From contig NC_048596.1 of assembly GCF_003668045.3 (NCBI RefSeq), forward strand, positions 123,630,621 to 123,694,620: a stretch of 64,000 nucleotides of DNA, written 5' to 3'. The notes under the pieces are model-generated. The model was not told the DNA's origin, did no database searches, and saw only the letters and a list, made by a program, of their open reading frames with translations. A program made the position numbers and the translations under genes. The stretch comes from Cricetulus griseus (lineage: Eukaryota > Chordata > Mammalia > Rodentia > Cricetidae). Below are positions 36,031-45,957 of the stretch, one piece after another (positions within the stretch are counted from its first letter, which is position 1; every line of letters starts with the position of its first letter).

Positions 36031-36364
36031 TCTGGGGTGTCTGGCGGGGCGGGGAGGGGGGGTGGGGTGGGGGAACACCTGCACACAGCTCCTGTGCACA
36101 CTGCATTCATCTGCAGACAGGGCTGTGCCTCTACTAGAAAAAACAACAAAATAGAAAAGAAAACTTAAGGAATGTTGCATAAATAATTTAAAGAGGTCTC
36201 CTCATCAGGAATACATCCTGAAATATTCCATGGATACCTGAAATTATATACAATACCAAGCCCAATACAGATGTGTGTGTGTATGCCTCTCATACAGTTT
36301 ATCAATCAGACACAGTAATGTGCTGGAGAGTTGACTAGGTGATAAGAGCATTTGCTGCTTCCGA

Positions 36365-36520
36365 AGCTGGTGGTGCATGCCTTTAATCCCAGCACTCAGG
36401 AGATAGAGGCAGGCAGATATCTGTGAGTTCGAGGCCAACCTGGTCTACAGAGCTAGTGCCGGGATAGTCTCCAAAGGTACACAGAGAAACCCTATCTCAA
36501 AAAAAAAAAAAAAAAAAAAT
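36365..36520 (+). mobile_element. B1 SINE
   Basis: Inserted within a B2 head: 'gagcatttgctgctt' and 'tttgctgctcttag' flank it. Confidence 0.8.
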
Positions 36521-36562
36521 TTGCTGCTCTTAGAGAGACAGGGGGTGGAGGGTGGGGGGGGG

Positions 36563-36755
36563 TAGGCTGGAGAGATAGTTCAGATGTTAAGAACACTGGC
36601 TGCTCCTCCAGAGGTCCTGAGTTCAATTCCCAGCAACCACATGGTGGCTCACAGCCATCTGTTATGAGATCTGGTGCCCTCTTCTGGTGGGTGGATACAC
36701 ATGGAAGCAGAATGTTGTCTACTTAATAAATAAATAAAATCTTAAAAAAAAAAAA
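36563..36755 (+). mobile_element. B2 SINE
   Basis: GGCTGGAGAGATAGTTCAGATG to an AATAAATAAATAAAATC tail. Confidence 0.85.
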
Positions 36756-37109
36756 AAAGAGAGAGACCCTGGGGTTAACCTTGGGTAAGTGAAACTGTAG
36801 TAGTAAACAGAAACATAGGTTAAGGGAGCCCACTGTGCCATAAAGGGAGAAGGGCTGCCTTGTATGAGTATAATCAGGATGGTAGGCTCATACTTCTGAA
36901 GTCCCAAGGGGAGGTGTGTTTCACCCTTTGTGTCATCTGGTGCAGCCAGACTTGGCTTTCTGTGACTTAAAGAGGCTTCAGTCTCTGCCTCTGCAATCAC
37001 ACGGCCATCTCTTCTATGTGCATTCAAACCATCACATGAAGACACATTGATGATGACACAGAGCTGGTCCCAAAAACCTTAATCATACCAGGAAAGTCTG
37101 TTTGGTTTT

Positions 37110-37245
37110 GTCTCTTGATGAGACCACGTTTCAAGTATCCTAGGCTAGTCTTAAACTTACTCTGCACCTAAGAATGACCTTGAACTTCTGATGCTCCTGC
37201 CTCTACCTCCCAAGTCCTGAGATTGCAGTCATTCCTGGGCACATA
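37110..37245 (-). repeat. Diverged B1/B4-like SINE
   Basis: 'ggctagtcttaaacttactctgc' to 'gattgcagtcattcctggg'. Confidence 0.5.
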
Positions 37246-37544
37246 TTCCTTACACACACCCACAGGATGCTCAAGTTCCTAATATAAAATGCAACCTGCA
37301 GACACCCACCCACAAGCCTTACATCATTTATAAATTATTTATAAGCACCTAATATAATGCAAATGTATGTAAGTAGCTGTTAAATCATATTGCTTAGGGA
37401 AAATGACAAGAAAAAAATCTGTACTTGTTGAGTTCAGGCACATTTCAGTTATTTTTGATCCACTATTGGTTGAATCCTCAAATACATCTACATGTACATT
37501 AACTCAACTCATTCTCACAAGCCTGTGAGGCGAGTTGTGCTTTT

Positions 37545-37728
37545 TTTTAATATTTTTAAAAATTATTTTATGTGCATCGGTGTTTTGCCGGCATGTTTGT
37601 CTGGGTGAGGGTGTCAGATCTTGAAGTTACAGACATGTGAGCTTCCATGTGGGTGCTGGGATTTGAACCTGGGTTCATCTGGAAAAGCAGTCAGTGCTCT
37701 TAAACTGCTTAGCCATTTCTCCAGCCCA
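37545..37728 (-). mobile_element. B3-type SINE
   Basis: Reverse: 'ttattttatgtgcatcggtg' to 'gcttagccatttctccagccc'. Confidence 0.8.
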
Positions 37729-37854
37729 AGGTGAGTGTTTTTAACTTTCTTTTTTTACAGATCAGCATTGAATCAATGAGAGGGTAAGTAACATATTCTA
37801 AGACACACAGGTTTGCATTGCTTTTACAACACCTTGTGAAGAGTAGCAAAATAG

Positions 37855-38180
37855 AGCCAGGTGCTGTTGACAGATGCCTTTAATCCCAGCACTTGGGAAG
37901 CGGAGACAGGTGAATCTCTGAGTTCAAGGCCAGCCTGGTCTACATTGTAAGTTCCAGATCTACAAAGAGAAATCCCGTGAAAAAATGAAGAAAAAAAAAA
38001 AAAAAAGGTCAGGAGTTGGTGGTGCTGCTTGGCTTTAATCCCAGCACTCAGGAGGCAGAGGCAGGCAGTTCTCTGTGAGTTCGAGACCAGCCTGGTCTGG
38101 TCTACAAGAGCTAGTTCCAGGACAGCCTCCAAAGCTGAGAAACCCTGTCTCAAAAAAAAAAAAAAAAAAAAGAAGAAAGA
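37855..38180 (+). mobile_element. Two adjacent B1 SINEs
   Basis: 37855-37985 and 38010-38180, each with its own A-rich tail. Confidence 0.75.
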
Positions 38181-39029
38181 AAAAAAAAAACAGAAAAAGT
38201 GATAGCATGTGCCTATACTTCCACATTTAACAAGGAGGAGACAGGAGGCTGCCAATTTGGATGCCACCCTCAGCCTGCACTGTATAGAAGATCTGGTTTG
38301 TCTCCTTTCCTATCTTTACAGTGGCCCAGCCTGGCCTCAAACTCACTATGTAGTTGAGGCTGGCCTTGAACTCTTGATCATCCTGCCCTCACCTCAACAT
38401 GTGGCAGGAAAATCCGATTTTATTCGGTGCCAGGAATTAAATCCTGGCCTTCAAGCATGTTAATCAAGCACCACACCAGCCAAGCTACATCCTGTCTCAA
38501 AATAACTAGACAATAAAATCACTATGATTGGCAACTCGGGAAAAAATATAAGCAAGGAGCAGGCTCCTGAATGTTACAACATGTGGTAAGGACAGGCAGT
38601 TCATATTTGATGGACAAATGCCACATGGACATCCGAGAAGGGATCTGAGGGCTCTGTAAGTGACAGTGCTAACCAACTTTATTTTCTAAATTGGGCATGA
38701 TGGCTCACACTTGTAATCCAAGCACTTTTGAGGGTGATACACGAGAACTACCTAGAGATTAAGGTCAGGCCTGGGCAACACAGTTGAGTCCCAGGCCAGT
38801 CTGCATTATAGAGTGAGACCCTTATGTAAAACACAGAAACTGCCAAAACAAAGGCTAGGTGAGATGACACTGGCTGTGATCCGGCATTTGGGAGGTAAAC
38901 AGAAGAGGTCAGAAGTTCTCGATCATCCACTACTACAGAGTTGGAGTTTGAGGCGAGCCAGGACCATATAAGACCCTGTATCAGAAAACAAGGGGTTGTG
39001 GGAGTAAGGCCTGATCTTTTTTTTTTTTA

Positions 39030-39185
39030 AGATTTTATTTATTATGCATACAACATTCTGCACACCAGAAGAGGGCACCAGCTCTCATAATGGATGGTTG
39101 TGAGCCACCATGTGGTTGCTTTGAATTGAACTCAGGACCTCTGGAAGAAAAATTGGCGCTCTTCTGAGCCATCTCTCCAGCTCGA
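39030..39185 (-). mobile_element. B2 SINE
   Basis: Reverse: AAGATTTTATTTATTATGCA to GAGCCATCTCTCCAGC. Last SINE before the provirus. Confidence 0.85.
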
Positions 39186-39189
39186 AAGG

Positions 39190-39615
39190 CCTGATCTTAA
39201 AAAGTTTGGTTTTCATTGTATTTATCATACGATGGTCTGTTACAATTAGCACAATTTTAAAGGTGGTTACTGTTCAGAAGTTAAATGAGGAGCTAAATTT
39301 CATCAGTGCTGACAATACTACAAGCTCTAGTAACATTTTATGTTTAAAATAGATTTTCATGTGTAGTTAACAGAAGACATGGAATCTGGAGCCATTTGGA
39401 CTTGATTCTAGTTTAAGCTTTAACACTGTTCTGAATATAACTCTTTATTTTCTTTGGAATAAATACTCTTGTAGTTCAACTTGGAAAATTGCTTCAAAAA
39501 AAAAAAAATCTTCCCGGTTCCCCCTAGCAACCTATCTCCTCTACTGGAGGTAAACCAAGTTGAAACAGATACTCTTGCAGAGGTTGTGTGTATATACAAT
39601 GCAAGCAAAATGTAC
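39190..39615. other. 3' flank of the provirus
   Basis: AT-rich, no SINE or gene seen. The provirus sits in this otherwise unremarkable sequence. Confidence 0.6.
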
Positions 39616-39619
39616 ATAT
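39616..39619. repeat. Target-site duplication ATAT (3' LTR side)
   Basis: ATAT immediately precedes the TGAAAGACCC terminus. The same four bases follow the other LTR at 48679-48682. Four bases is the spacing of murine-leukaemia-type integrases. Confidence 0.85.
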
Positions 39620-39715
39620 TGAAAGACCCTCGGACCGAGGAGTCTCTACAAATTGGACGATCCCCCCAAAAACACTCAATGTCCAGTCCAGCTGATGCAA
39701 AAAACAAGAGGTAAG

Positions 39716-39721
39716 TTTATT
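39716..39721 (-). terminator. Proviral polyadenylation signal AATAAA (3' LTR)
   Basis: AATAAA on the minus strand. A CA-containing, T-rich stretch follows within about 20 bases, where cleavage would set the R/U5 border. Confidence 0.8.
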
Positions 39722-40034
39722 ATGGGACGTTTGCGCAAACGGGCTTCCCAGTCCGACAGACAAAGAAGAAGCCCTGTTCCTCTAAAGCAGGCTCCTTTTA
39801 TAAGAGAAAAAACCATAGGATTTTAGGGGTTTGGGTACGTGACCAGAGTCACAGATCCTTTGGAGATCTCTTATCTTTGGGGCCGGATGGTCTCCTGGCT
39901 CAGTGGGATAGTCTGTTTCTATCTTCATGACCCTAGGGCAGGGTGGCCCTCTAGGAATTCTTGGTATTCAGTTAGGTTGTCTTGTGGCCTTGTAAGGGAG
40001 TTATATCTGCCAGCTAAGAAATTCCAGGGGCTTG

Positions 40035-40047
40035 GGTCATTGTGACC
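40035..40047. promoter_or_regulatory. Second copy of the GGTCA-nnn-TGACC palindrome (3' LTR)
   Basis: Identical to 48574-48586. In this LTR it would act on the 3' flank or on LTR promoter activity outward from the provirus. Confidence 0.5.
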
Positions 40048-40139
40048 TTGGTTAGGTTTTAAGTCAGGTCTCCCTGTTCTTAGGGTGAGAGGATTGTTTT
40101 TCTTCTTAGTTATTTCTTTGTTAATTCTAAAGTCCTTCA

Positions 40140-40160
40140 TTTCCCCCTTTTTTTTTTTTT
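40140..40160 (-). other. Polypurine tract
   Basis: On the minus strand a run of 13 A, five G and three A directly abuts the TGAAGGAC start of the 3' LTR. This is the primer for plus-strand DNA synthesis. Confidence 0.9.
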
Positions 40161-40453
40161 AGGTAACCCATTCTTGGGTTATTAGTGGACAATTTTATAT
40201 AGCATTTTGACCAGGTAAATGGGCGGCGTCTGTCTCATACTACTTCCTGCTGACTTTGGGGCGTCGTTAGGGGTCTAAAAAATGAAATGTTAGTCAAAAG
40301 AAAAGGGGATTTAGGCAGTGGAGAGGCAGCTGGTTGAAGAGTCGGGAGTGTCCGCAGCAGCACGACTGGTTTATAGTCTGGGCCTCATGGTCCTTAGGAG
40401 CAGGCTGTAGTCAGTGGCTGATACTTAAATGCGTTCTTGAGTCCTAAAAAAAC
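40161..40453 (-). other. Proviral 3' untranslated stretch between env and polypurine tract
   Basis: About 290 bases with no open frame of note between the env stop and the polypurine tract. It carries one TATATAAAA-like run on the minus strand near 40195, outside the LTR. No accessory gene is seen. Confidence 0.7.
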
Positions 40454-42490
40454 TCACAGATTTAGGTTAGAAGAAACATCAGGGACCTCAGCGCTTGGCA
40501 CAGCGTGGTACTGTTGAGTTAGGACGAGGGCTTGAGTGATGGATAACCTTTCACGTATAAACTGTAGGAGCCTAGTGAGGAGACAAGGGCCAAGTGTCAG
40601 GAGTAAGAGGAGAATGAACAGGGGTCCTACCAGGGTGGAAATTAGGGTAGTCAACCATGGGGTCTTATTGAACCATCCTTCGAACCATCCTTGTTGAGCT
40701 TCGGCCTCCCTCTGTCTTTTAGCTAATCTCTCTCTGAGTTTTGTCATGGAGTCCCTAATTACTCCTGAGTGGTTTACATAGAAGCAGCATTCCTCTCTGA
40801 GGGCAACGCAGAGTCCTCCTTCTTTTAGAAACAATAGGTCTAGTCCTCTCCGGTTTTGGAGGGCTACCTCTGCCAGGGAGGCCAGTGATTCCTCCAGCCT
40901 GGTTATTGACTTTTCTAATTCCTTTAAATCTGCCGTCATGGCATTTTTGAGCTCGCTGTACTGTTGCGGTCCTTGGACCAGGGCCGTGGTCCCTGTACCA
41001 ATCCCTGCGGTGACCCCAATCCCTAACAGAACAGCTAGGGTTATGGATACTGGCTCCCTTCGATATCGGGTCCGATGAGAACCATACATGTCCTCCAGAT
41101 AGCCCGCTGGATGGTACAATACACGGGGCATCAGTTGGACCAGCACACAGAAGTCTTTGGTTTGGTTGAGGGCTCCTGTATGTATGCAAGGGGTGAGCCC
41201 AGTATTGCAGGCCCACCATAGGCCTGGACTAGGTATCAGGTAGGTGGGTTTTACAGGCTGTGGGAGGGTATGGTTACAAAGGTCTTGGTGAGACTGGGGA
41301 ACAGGCCCTAGGCAGGTACCCATTCCTGAGACTTGAGTAAGAGTTAGTCTATGGTGTGCTCCCCAATCACACTGAGATGAATCAGTGGTGCTATTAAACG
41401 TCCCTAGGGTGGCTATGCCTTCATAGTAGGGGGGTGTAGAAGCAAGGCATAGCCAGCAAGGGTTAGTCATCTCTGGCCTGGTTTGGTTAAGGGCAGAGAA
41501 GGCTCCCCTGACCAGATTAAAAATTCGCTGTCTAGTAGATGGAATATTTTCTACTTGGGAGGCAGTGGCGAGGGAATGGCTGGTGGCGGTTGGAACCGGG
41601 GTAATGGCCCGAGCCAGAGCTCTAGGTTGGGGGAGCTTTGGGGTTCCTAGGTTTCTAAGGACTGGATTAGGCCCTATCGTCCGTGGAGTAGGGCTCTGTA
41701 TCAGCAACCGGACCTTGAATATGACTCCTCTATCTGTTCCTGTCATGTGCCATCTTAAACCCCAAGTTTTCCCGGTTAGCCAGGCCGTATAGGTTGCCTT
41801 CCCTCGGTTAGTGAAGTTAATTCTTAAAGGGAGGCAAAGAGTTCCTTTGCAAGTTTGCTCCCAGTCCCCAAAACTATGGGGACTACATTGGAGGGGTTGC
41901 GAGTAGTTCCGCTTGACAGTTATCAGATCCCAGGAGGAGCTGGGTTTCCAATAAGCATCCCCGGTAGTTTCGCAACCCCACTTAGCACAGAAATACTCAG
42001 TATAACCCCCGCACCCAGAGCCCCGGGGCTGCCCCTCCCGGGGACATACATAGAAATCAAGTCTGGCTAGCTCACACTGGGTTATCTTATTACTACAGCC
42101 AAATCGGCGGTTTCCTCTACCCCTGTAGGTTGTCATCTCATCTGCTCCTATAGTCAGGATATCCCAGGTTTCTAGACCTGCGGCTAAATGGCAAAAATCA
42201 GGGGTGAGTGTAGGCCACCAGGTACCGGGTGGCTGAAGGCTAGTGACTGACCAGACGACCTCCTCTGTCTGGGATATCACCTGCCAAGTTAGCTGCTGGG
42301 GGGCATGTGGGGCTCCTTTAACTAGGGCTGAGAAATGGAAAAGCATCGAGCATAGTGAAATGATTAAACATCGCGTAAAAGTCTTATCTTGAGTGGGTTT
42401 TGAGTGCGCTGTAGTTTCCATTTTGGGGTCTCGTTCGTCACCCAATTCTCGCTGGTGTTGGCCTTCTTGGCATGTGAGGCGTGGACCCAT
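40454..42490 (-). CDS. env: Envelope glycoprotein (678 aa, intact)
   Basis: Surface/transmembrane precursor mediating receptor binding and fusion, translated from spliced RNA. Two ATGs have good context: the outer one at 42490, and codon 24 (42419-42421), which gives a compact signal peptide ending near residue 59 and may be the real start. The receptor-binding region runs to about 265, then a proline-rich hinge about 265-320. CWLC (345-348) is the isomerase motif that pairs covalently with CX6CC (561-569). RYRR (475-478) is a furin-type cleavage site, followed by a Gly/Ala-rich fusion peptide (about 479-505). Heptad-like helix, immunosuppressive-type segment (544-560), membrane anchor (about 612-640), and a tail with a possible R-peptide near 655-664. 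Several N-X-S/T sites. Receptor use cannot be read from sequence. No break was found. Confidence 0.96.
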   Translation of the reverse strand: MGPRLTCQEGQHQRELGDERDPKMETTAHSKPTQDKTFTRCLIISLCSMLFHFSALVKGAPHAPQQLTWQVISQTEEVVWSVTSLQPPGTWWPTLTPDFCHLAAGLETWDILTIGADEMTTYRGRGNRRFGCSNKITQCELARLDFYVCPREGQPRGSGCGGYTEYFCAKWGCETTGDAYWKPSSSWDLITVKRNYSQPLQCSPHSFGDWEQTCKGTLCLPLRINFTNRGKATYTAWLTGKTWGLRWHMTGTDRGVIFKVRLLIQSPTPRTIGPNPVLRNLGTPKLPQPRALARAITPVPTATSHSLATASQVENIPSTRQRIFNLVRGAFSALNQTRPEMTNPCWLCLASTPPYYEGIATLGTFNSTTDSSQCDWGAHHRLTLTQVSGMGTCLGPVPQSHQDLCNHTLPQPVKPTYLIPSPGLWWACNTGLTPCIHTGALNQTKDFCVLVQLMPRVLYHPAGYLEDMYGSHRTRYRREPVSITLAVLLGIGVTAGIGTGTTALVQGPQQYSELKNAMTADLKELEKSITRLEESLASLAEVALQNRRGLDLLFLKEGGLCVALREECCFYVNHSGVIRDSMTKLRERLAKRQREAEAQQGWFEGWFNKTPWLTTLISTLVGPLFILLLLLTLGPCLLTRLLQFIRERLSITQALVLTQQYHAVPSAEVPDVSSNLNL

Positions 42491-45400
42491 GCTGCGATCC
42501 CGTCCACCTTTAGTGCCGTGGGGGTGGTCAGAAGCACGGTGTAGGGGCCTTTCCAGCGAGGCTCAAGAGTCTTAGACTGGTGGCGTCTGATGTATACGGA
42601 GTCCCCAATCTGGAAGGGGTGAGGTACAGCAGGGTTTCCGGCCTGGTACACTGCAGCCAATGGTTTCCAGATCTGGTTTTGAATAATCTGGAGTGCTCGT
42701 AGTCGGGCCTGAAGGGATGGGGGGTTAACGGAGTGGTTAGGATCAGCAGGGAACACATCCATAATAGGTGGGGGTCCTCCGAACAAAATCTCAAAAGGTG
42801 TGAGCCCATGTACCGAGGGGGTATTCCGAACCCTAAATAGGGCCATGGGCAGGAGCTGTACCCAGTCCTTAGCGCCAGTCTCTAAGGCTAATTTGGTCAG
42901 GGTCTCTTTAATTGTTCGGTTTGCCCGTTCTACCTGACCTGAACTTTGGGGGCGATATGCACAATGTAATTTCCAATTGATCCCCAATGTTTTGGCCACC
43001 ATCTGACTTACCTGGGAGACAAAGGCAGGTCCGTTGTCGGACCCTATTACCTTAGGCAGTCCGAACCTCGGAAAGATCTCTTTAAGAATCTTCTTGACCA
43101 CCACCTGGGCGGTCTCATGCTTAGTAGGAAAAGCCTCAGTCCATCCTGAAAAGGTGTCTATAAAAACCAGGAGGTACCTATTCCCAAAGCTACCGGGTCT
43201 GATTTCGGTGAAATCCACTTCCCAGTTGGTCCCTGGACGTTCTCCTCTTACCCTGGTTCCCTCAGGCAACTTGAACCGTCCTGTATTCACCTTTGCACAG
43301 GGGGTACAGGTGCTAGTGATCTGTTGGATGAGAGCATTGAGGTTGTGGATATAGTAGGTTTGTTCTTCTCGTTGTAGAAGGGCTTTTAGCTTTTTGTGCC
43401 CGAGGTGGGTCCATCGATGTAGTTGTGACAAAAGTTCCTTAGCAGCCCCCTGTGGCAACAGAATTTTTCCTTGGTAGCGCCAGACGTTTGCCTCCTGATC
43501 ATAGTTGGCCCCCAGATTTTGAACTGTTTCTAAGTCGCTGTCCGTGTATTCGAATCCTTGGCATGAGGTTGGATCAGAGGTCTTTAGGGAGAGGACTTGT
43601 GGCCCCAAGGCTGCTTTTCTGGCCTCTTCATCGGCCATTCGGTTCCCTCTAGCCACTGGGTCATTTCCCTTCTGGTGTCCGGGGCAGTGTATAATGCTCA
43701 ATCTTCGTGGCAGAAAAAGAGCCTGCAAGAGCTCTAGGATCTCAGTCTTATTTTTAATGTCTTTTCCTGCTGAAGTTAAAAGTCCCCGTCTCCGATAAAT
43801 TTCTCCATGTACATGGGCTGTAGCGAAGGCATAGCGGCTGTCTGTATAGATATTGACTCTACGACCTTCAGCCATTTTGAGTGCTTGGGTCAGAGCAATC
43901 AGCTCTGCTCTCTGGGCTGAGGTTCCTGGCGGCAAGGCACTGGCCCATATTGTAGTCTGCCCGTCCACCACCGCCGCCCCTGCCTTTCGTATACCGTCTT
44001 GCAGAAAACTGCTCCCGTCTGTGAACCAGGTATGCTCGGCTCCTTGTAGTGGTTGATCCATCAGGTCTTCTCGGGCTCCGCAGGTCTCGGCCAGGATTAG
44101 GCGGCAGTCATGGGGCAGAGCAGTTTCGGCATCCGCATCCGGAAGGAGGGTGGCTGGGTTTAAGGATGTTGCTGCCCCGAATCGCAGTCTGTCTGGGTTG
44201 AGGAGCAGAGCCTGGTAATGTGTCATTCGTGCATTCGAAAGCCATCGATCGGGGGGTTGTCGGACCACTGCCTCAATCGCATGTGGGGCTATCACTGTGA
44301 GTTGCTGACCCAGAGTCAATCTGTCCGCGTCCTTGGTCAGAACCGCCACAGCAGCCACCATCCGGAGGCAGGGGGGCCAGCCCATGGCCACATTGTCCAA
44401 TTTCTTAGAGAAGTATGCTACAGGTCTTTTCCAGGGTCCGAGCTGTTGTGTTAAGACCCCTTTTGCCATCCCAGCCTTTTCGTCCACATAAAGGGTGAAA
44501 GGCTTGTTTATGTTGGGGAGGCTTAGTGCAGGGGCAGACAGTAAGGCCTTTTTGATGCCATCAAAGGCCTTCTGATGCTCCTCTGTCCATGAAAAAGGGG
44601 TGTTAGCCTTAGTCAGAGGATACAGTGGGGCTGCCAGCTCCGCGAAACCTGGGATCCAGAGACGGCAGAACCCTGCGCTGCCCAGGAATTCCCGAACTTC
44701 CCGGGAGCTCTTGGGTGCTGGAATCAGGGCTACAGCTTGCTTACGGCTCTCTGTTAGCCATCTCTGGCCACCCTGGAGCCGGTATCCTAAGTAGGTGACC
44801 TGTTCCCTGCAAAGTTGAGCTTTCTTTGCTGAAGCTCTGTACCCCAATTCCCCCAGCTTTTGCAGTAAGGCCCCGGTACCTTGGAGGCAGTCTTTTTCAG
44901 ATTCCGCTGCCAGGAGGAGGTCATCTACGTATTGAAGCAGGATCAGGTTAGGGTTATGGATCCGGAAGTCTGCTAGGTCTTGGTGTAAGGCCTCATCGAA
45001 GAGAGTTGGAGAGTTTTTGAACCCCTGGGGGAGCCGTGTCCAAGTGAGCTGGCCAGAAAACCCAGTCTCCGGGTCCTTCCATTCAAACGCGAACATGGGC
45101 TGGCTCTGGGGACTCAGTCTGAGGCAAAAGAATGCATCCTTAAGATCTAGCACCGTGTACCAGATGTGGCTCGGAGGCAACATGCTCAGCAAGTTATAAG
45201 GATTGGGCACTGTCGGATGGATGTCCTCAGTTCTCCGGTTGACCTCCCGAAGGTCTTGAACGGGCCTGTACTCTCCCGTACCTGGTTTCTTTATGGGGAG
45301 AAGGGGGGTATTCCAAGGGCTGTGACAGGGCCTAAGGATGCCTTGTTGTAATAGTCTATTAATGTGTGGCCTGATTCCTTCCCGGGCCTCTTGGCTCAAA

Positions 45401-45954
45401 GGATATTGTTTAATGGCCGCTGGAGTGGCTGAGGGCTTGAGGTTGATAATTAAAGGAGGCTGTTTTTTTGCCAACCCCATGCCTGCTGTTTCTGCCCAGG
45501 CTTGGGGATATTTTTCTAACCAGCTAGACTCCATGGTTGGCGAGGGGGGTAAGGGATCCTCTAGAAGTCTATATTCATCCTCGAGCCTTAAGGTCAGTAC
45601 CTGGAGGGGTTGTCCCCCCTCTCCTGTGATGGTGGCACCCTTCTGATGGAAGTGAATGTGGGCTCCCACTTTAGAGAGGAGGTCTCTCCCTAATAAGGGG
45701 TAAGGACATTCGGGCACCAGCAAGAAGGAGTGAGTCACGTGTCCAGTGCTCAGGTGGACCTTACGTTCAGTTGTCCATCGATGTAGCTTTCCTCCGGTGG
45801 CACCCTGGACCCAGGCTGTCCGGGTGCTCAGGGGTCCCTGGGTCTGAGTCAGGACTGAGTGCTGAGCTCCCGTGTCTACCAAGAAAGTTACTGGTTGCCC
45901 CCCGACGTTAAGAGTTACCCGGGGCTCAGGGGGAGGCACCTGGCCCTGACTGTC
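42364..45954 (-). CDS. pol: Protease-reverse transcriptase-RNase H-integrase (Pol, intact, by read-through)
   Basis: The frame has 1,196 codons after the gag amber stop; residues are numbered from the first codon after it. Protease: Asp27 in DTGA. Reverse transcriptase: Asp270 in LDLKD and YVDD at 342-345. RNase H: Asp646, Glu684, Asp705 and Asp775, all four metal ligands. Integrase: zinc ligands His846, His850, Cys883, Cys886; catalytic Asp914, Asp973, Glu1009, with exactly 35 residues between the last two; GPY at 1136-1138 in the C-terminal domain. No frameshift or stop. There is no dedicated initiator, so it should be made only as Gag-Pol. Its last 127 bases overlap the start of env in another frame, as usual for the genus. 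Confidence 0.97.
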   Translation of the reverse strand, partial: DSQGQVPPPEPRVTLNVGGQPVTFLVDTGAQHSVLTQTQGPLSTRTAWVQGATGGKLHRWTTERKVHLSTGHVTHSFLLVPECPYPLLGRDLLSKVGAHIHFHQKGATITGEGGQPLQVLTLRLEDEYRLLEDPLPPSPTMESSWLEKYPQAWAETAGMGLAKKQPPLIINLKPSATPAAIKQYPLSQEAREGIRPHINRLLQQGILRPCHSPWNTPLLPIKKPGTGEYRPVQDLREVNRRTEDIHPTVPNPYNLLSMLPPSHIWYTVLDLKDAFFCLRLSPQSQPMFAFEWKDPETGFSGQLTWTRLPQGFKNSPTLFDEALHQDLADFRIHNPNLILLQYVDDLLLAAESEKDCLQGTGALLQKLGELGYRASAKKAQLCREQVTYLGYRLQGGQRWLTESRKQAVALIPAPKSSREVREFLGSAGFCRLWIPGFAELAAPLYPLTKANTPFSWTEEHQKAFDGIKKALLSAPALSLPNINKPFTLYVDEKAGMAKGVLTQQLGPWKRPVAYFSKKLDNVAMGWPPCLRMVAAVAVLTKDADRLTLGQQLTVIAPHAIEAVVRQPPDRWLSNARMTHYQALLLNPDRLRFGAATSLNPATLLPDADAETALPHDCRLILAETCGAREDLMDQPLQGAEHTWFTDGSSFLQDGIRKAGAAVVDGQTTIWASALPPGTSAQRAELIALTQALKMAEGRRVNIYTDSRYAFATAHVHGEIYRRRGLLTSAGKDIKNKTEILELLQALFLPRRLSIIHCPGHQKGNDPVARGNRMADEEARKAALGPQVLSLKTSDPTSCQGFEYTDSDLETVQNLGANYDQEANVWRYQGKILLPQGAAKELLSQLHRWTHLGHKKLKALLQREEQTYYIHNLNALIQQITSTCTPCAKVNTGRFKLPEGTRVRGERPGTNWEVDFTEIRPGSFGNRYLLVFIDTFSGWTEAFPTKHETAQVVVKKILKEIFPRFGLPKVIGSDNGPAFVSQVSQMVAKTLGINWKLHCAYRPQSSGQVERANRTIKETLTKLALETGAKDWVQLLPMALFRVRNTPSVHGLTPFEILFGGPPPIMDVFPADPNHSVNPPSLQARLRALQIIQNQIWKPLAAVYQAGNPAVPHPFQIGDSVYIRRHQSKTLEPRWKGPYTVLLTTPTALKVDGIAAWVHASHAKKANTSENWVTNETPKWKLQRTQNPLKIRLLRDV

Positions 45955-45957
45955 CTA
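45900..45957 (-). promoter_or_regulatory. Amber read-through site between gag and pol
   Basis: TAG at 45957-45955 is followed by a short purine-rich spacer (GACAGTCAGG) and then a C-rich/G-rich stretch able to pair. Gammaretroviruses use this arrangement, with a pseudoknot, to insert glutamine at a few percent of passages. Gag and Pol share the frame with no other stop. The pseudoknot was not folded here. Confidence 0.75.

Larger units (their letters stand above)
39620..40139 (-). repeat. 3' LTR of the gammaretroviral provirus
   Basis: This is a second 520-bp copy of the LTR at 48159-48678, with no difference found on line-by-line reading. It provides the polyadenylation signal for viral RNA: AATAAA at 39716-39721 on the minus strand. 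Its own TATA box lies at 39795-39802, so it could in principle drive minus-strand transcription into the SINE-rich flank below 39620. Identity to the 5' copy implies few or no host-genome mutations since insertion, or a recent gene conversion. Confidence 0.96.

Noticed and set aside
40755..41219. Alternative 154-codon frame inside env
   Set aside because: Shadow frame of the intact env; no accessory gene is expected in simple gammaretroviruses.
45338..45646. Plus-strand frames across pol and gag
   Set aside because: Antisense shadows of long real genes; no antisense promoter seen.
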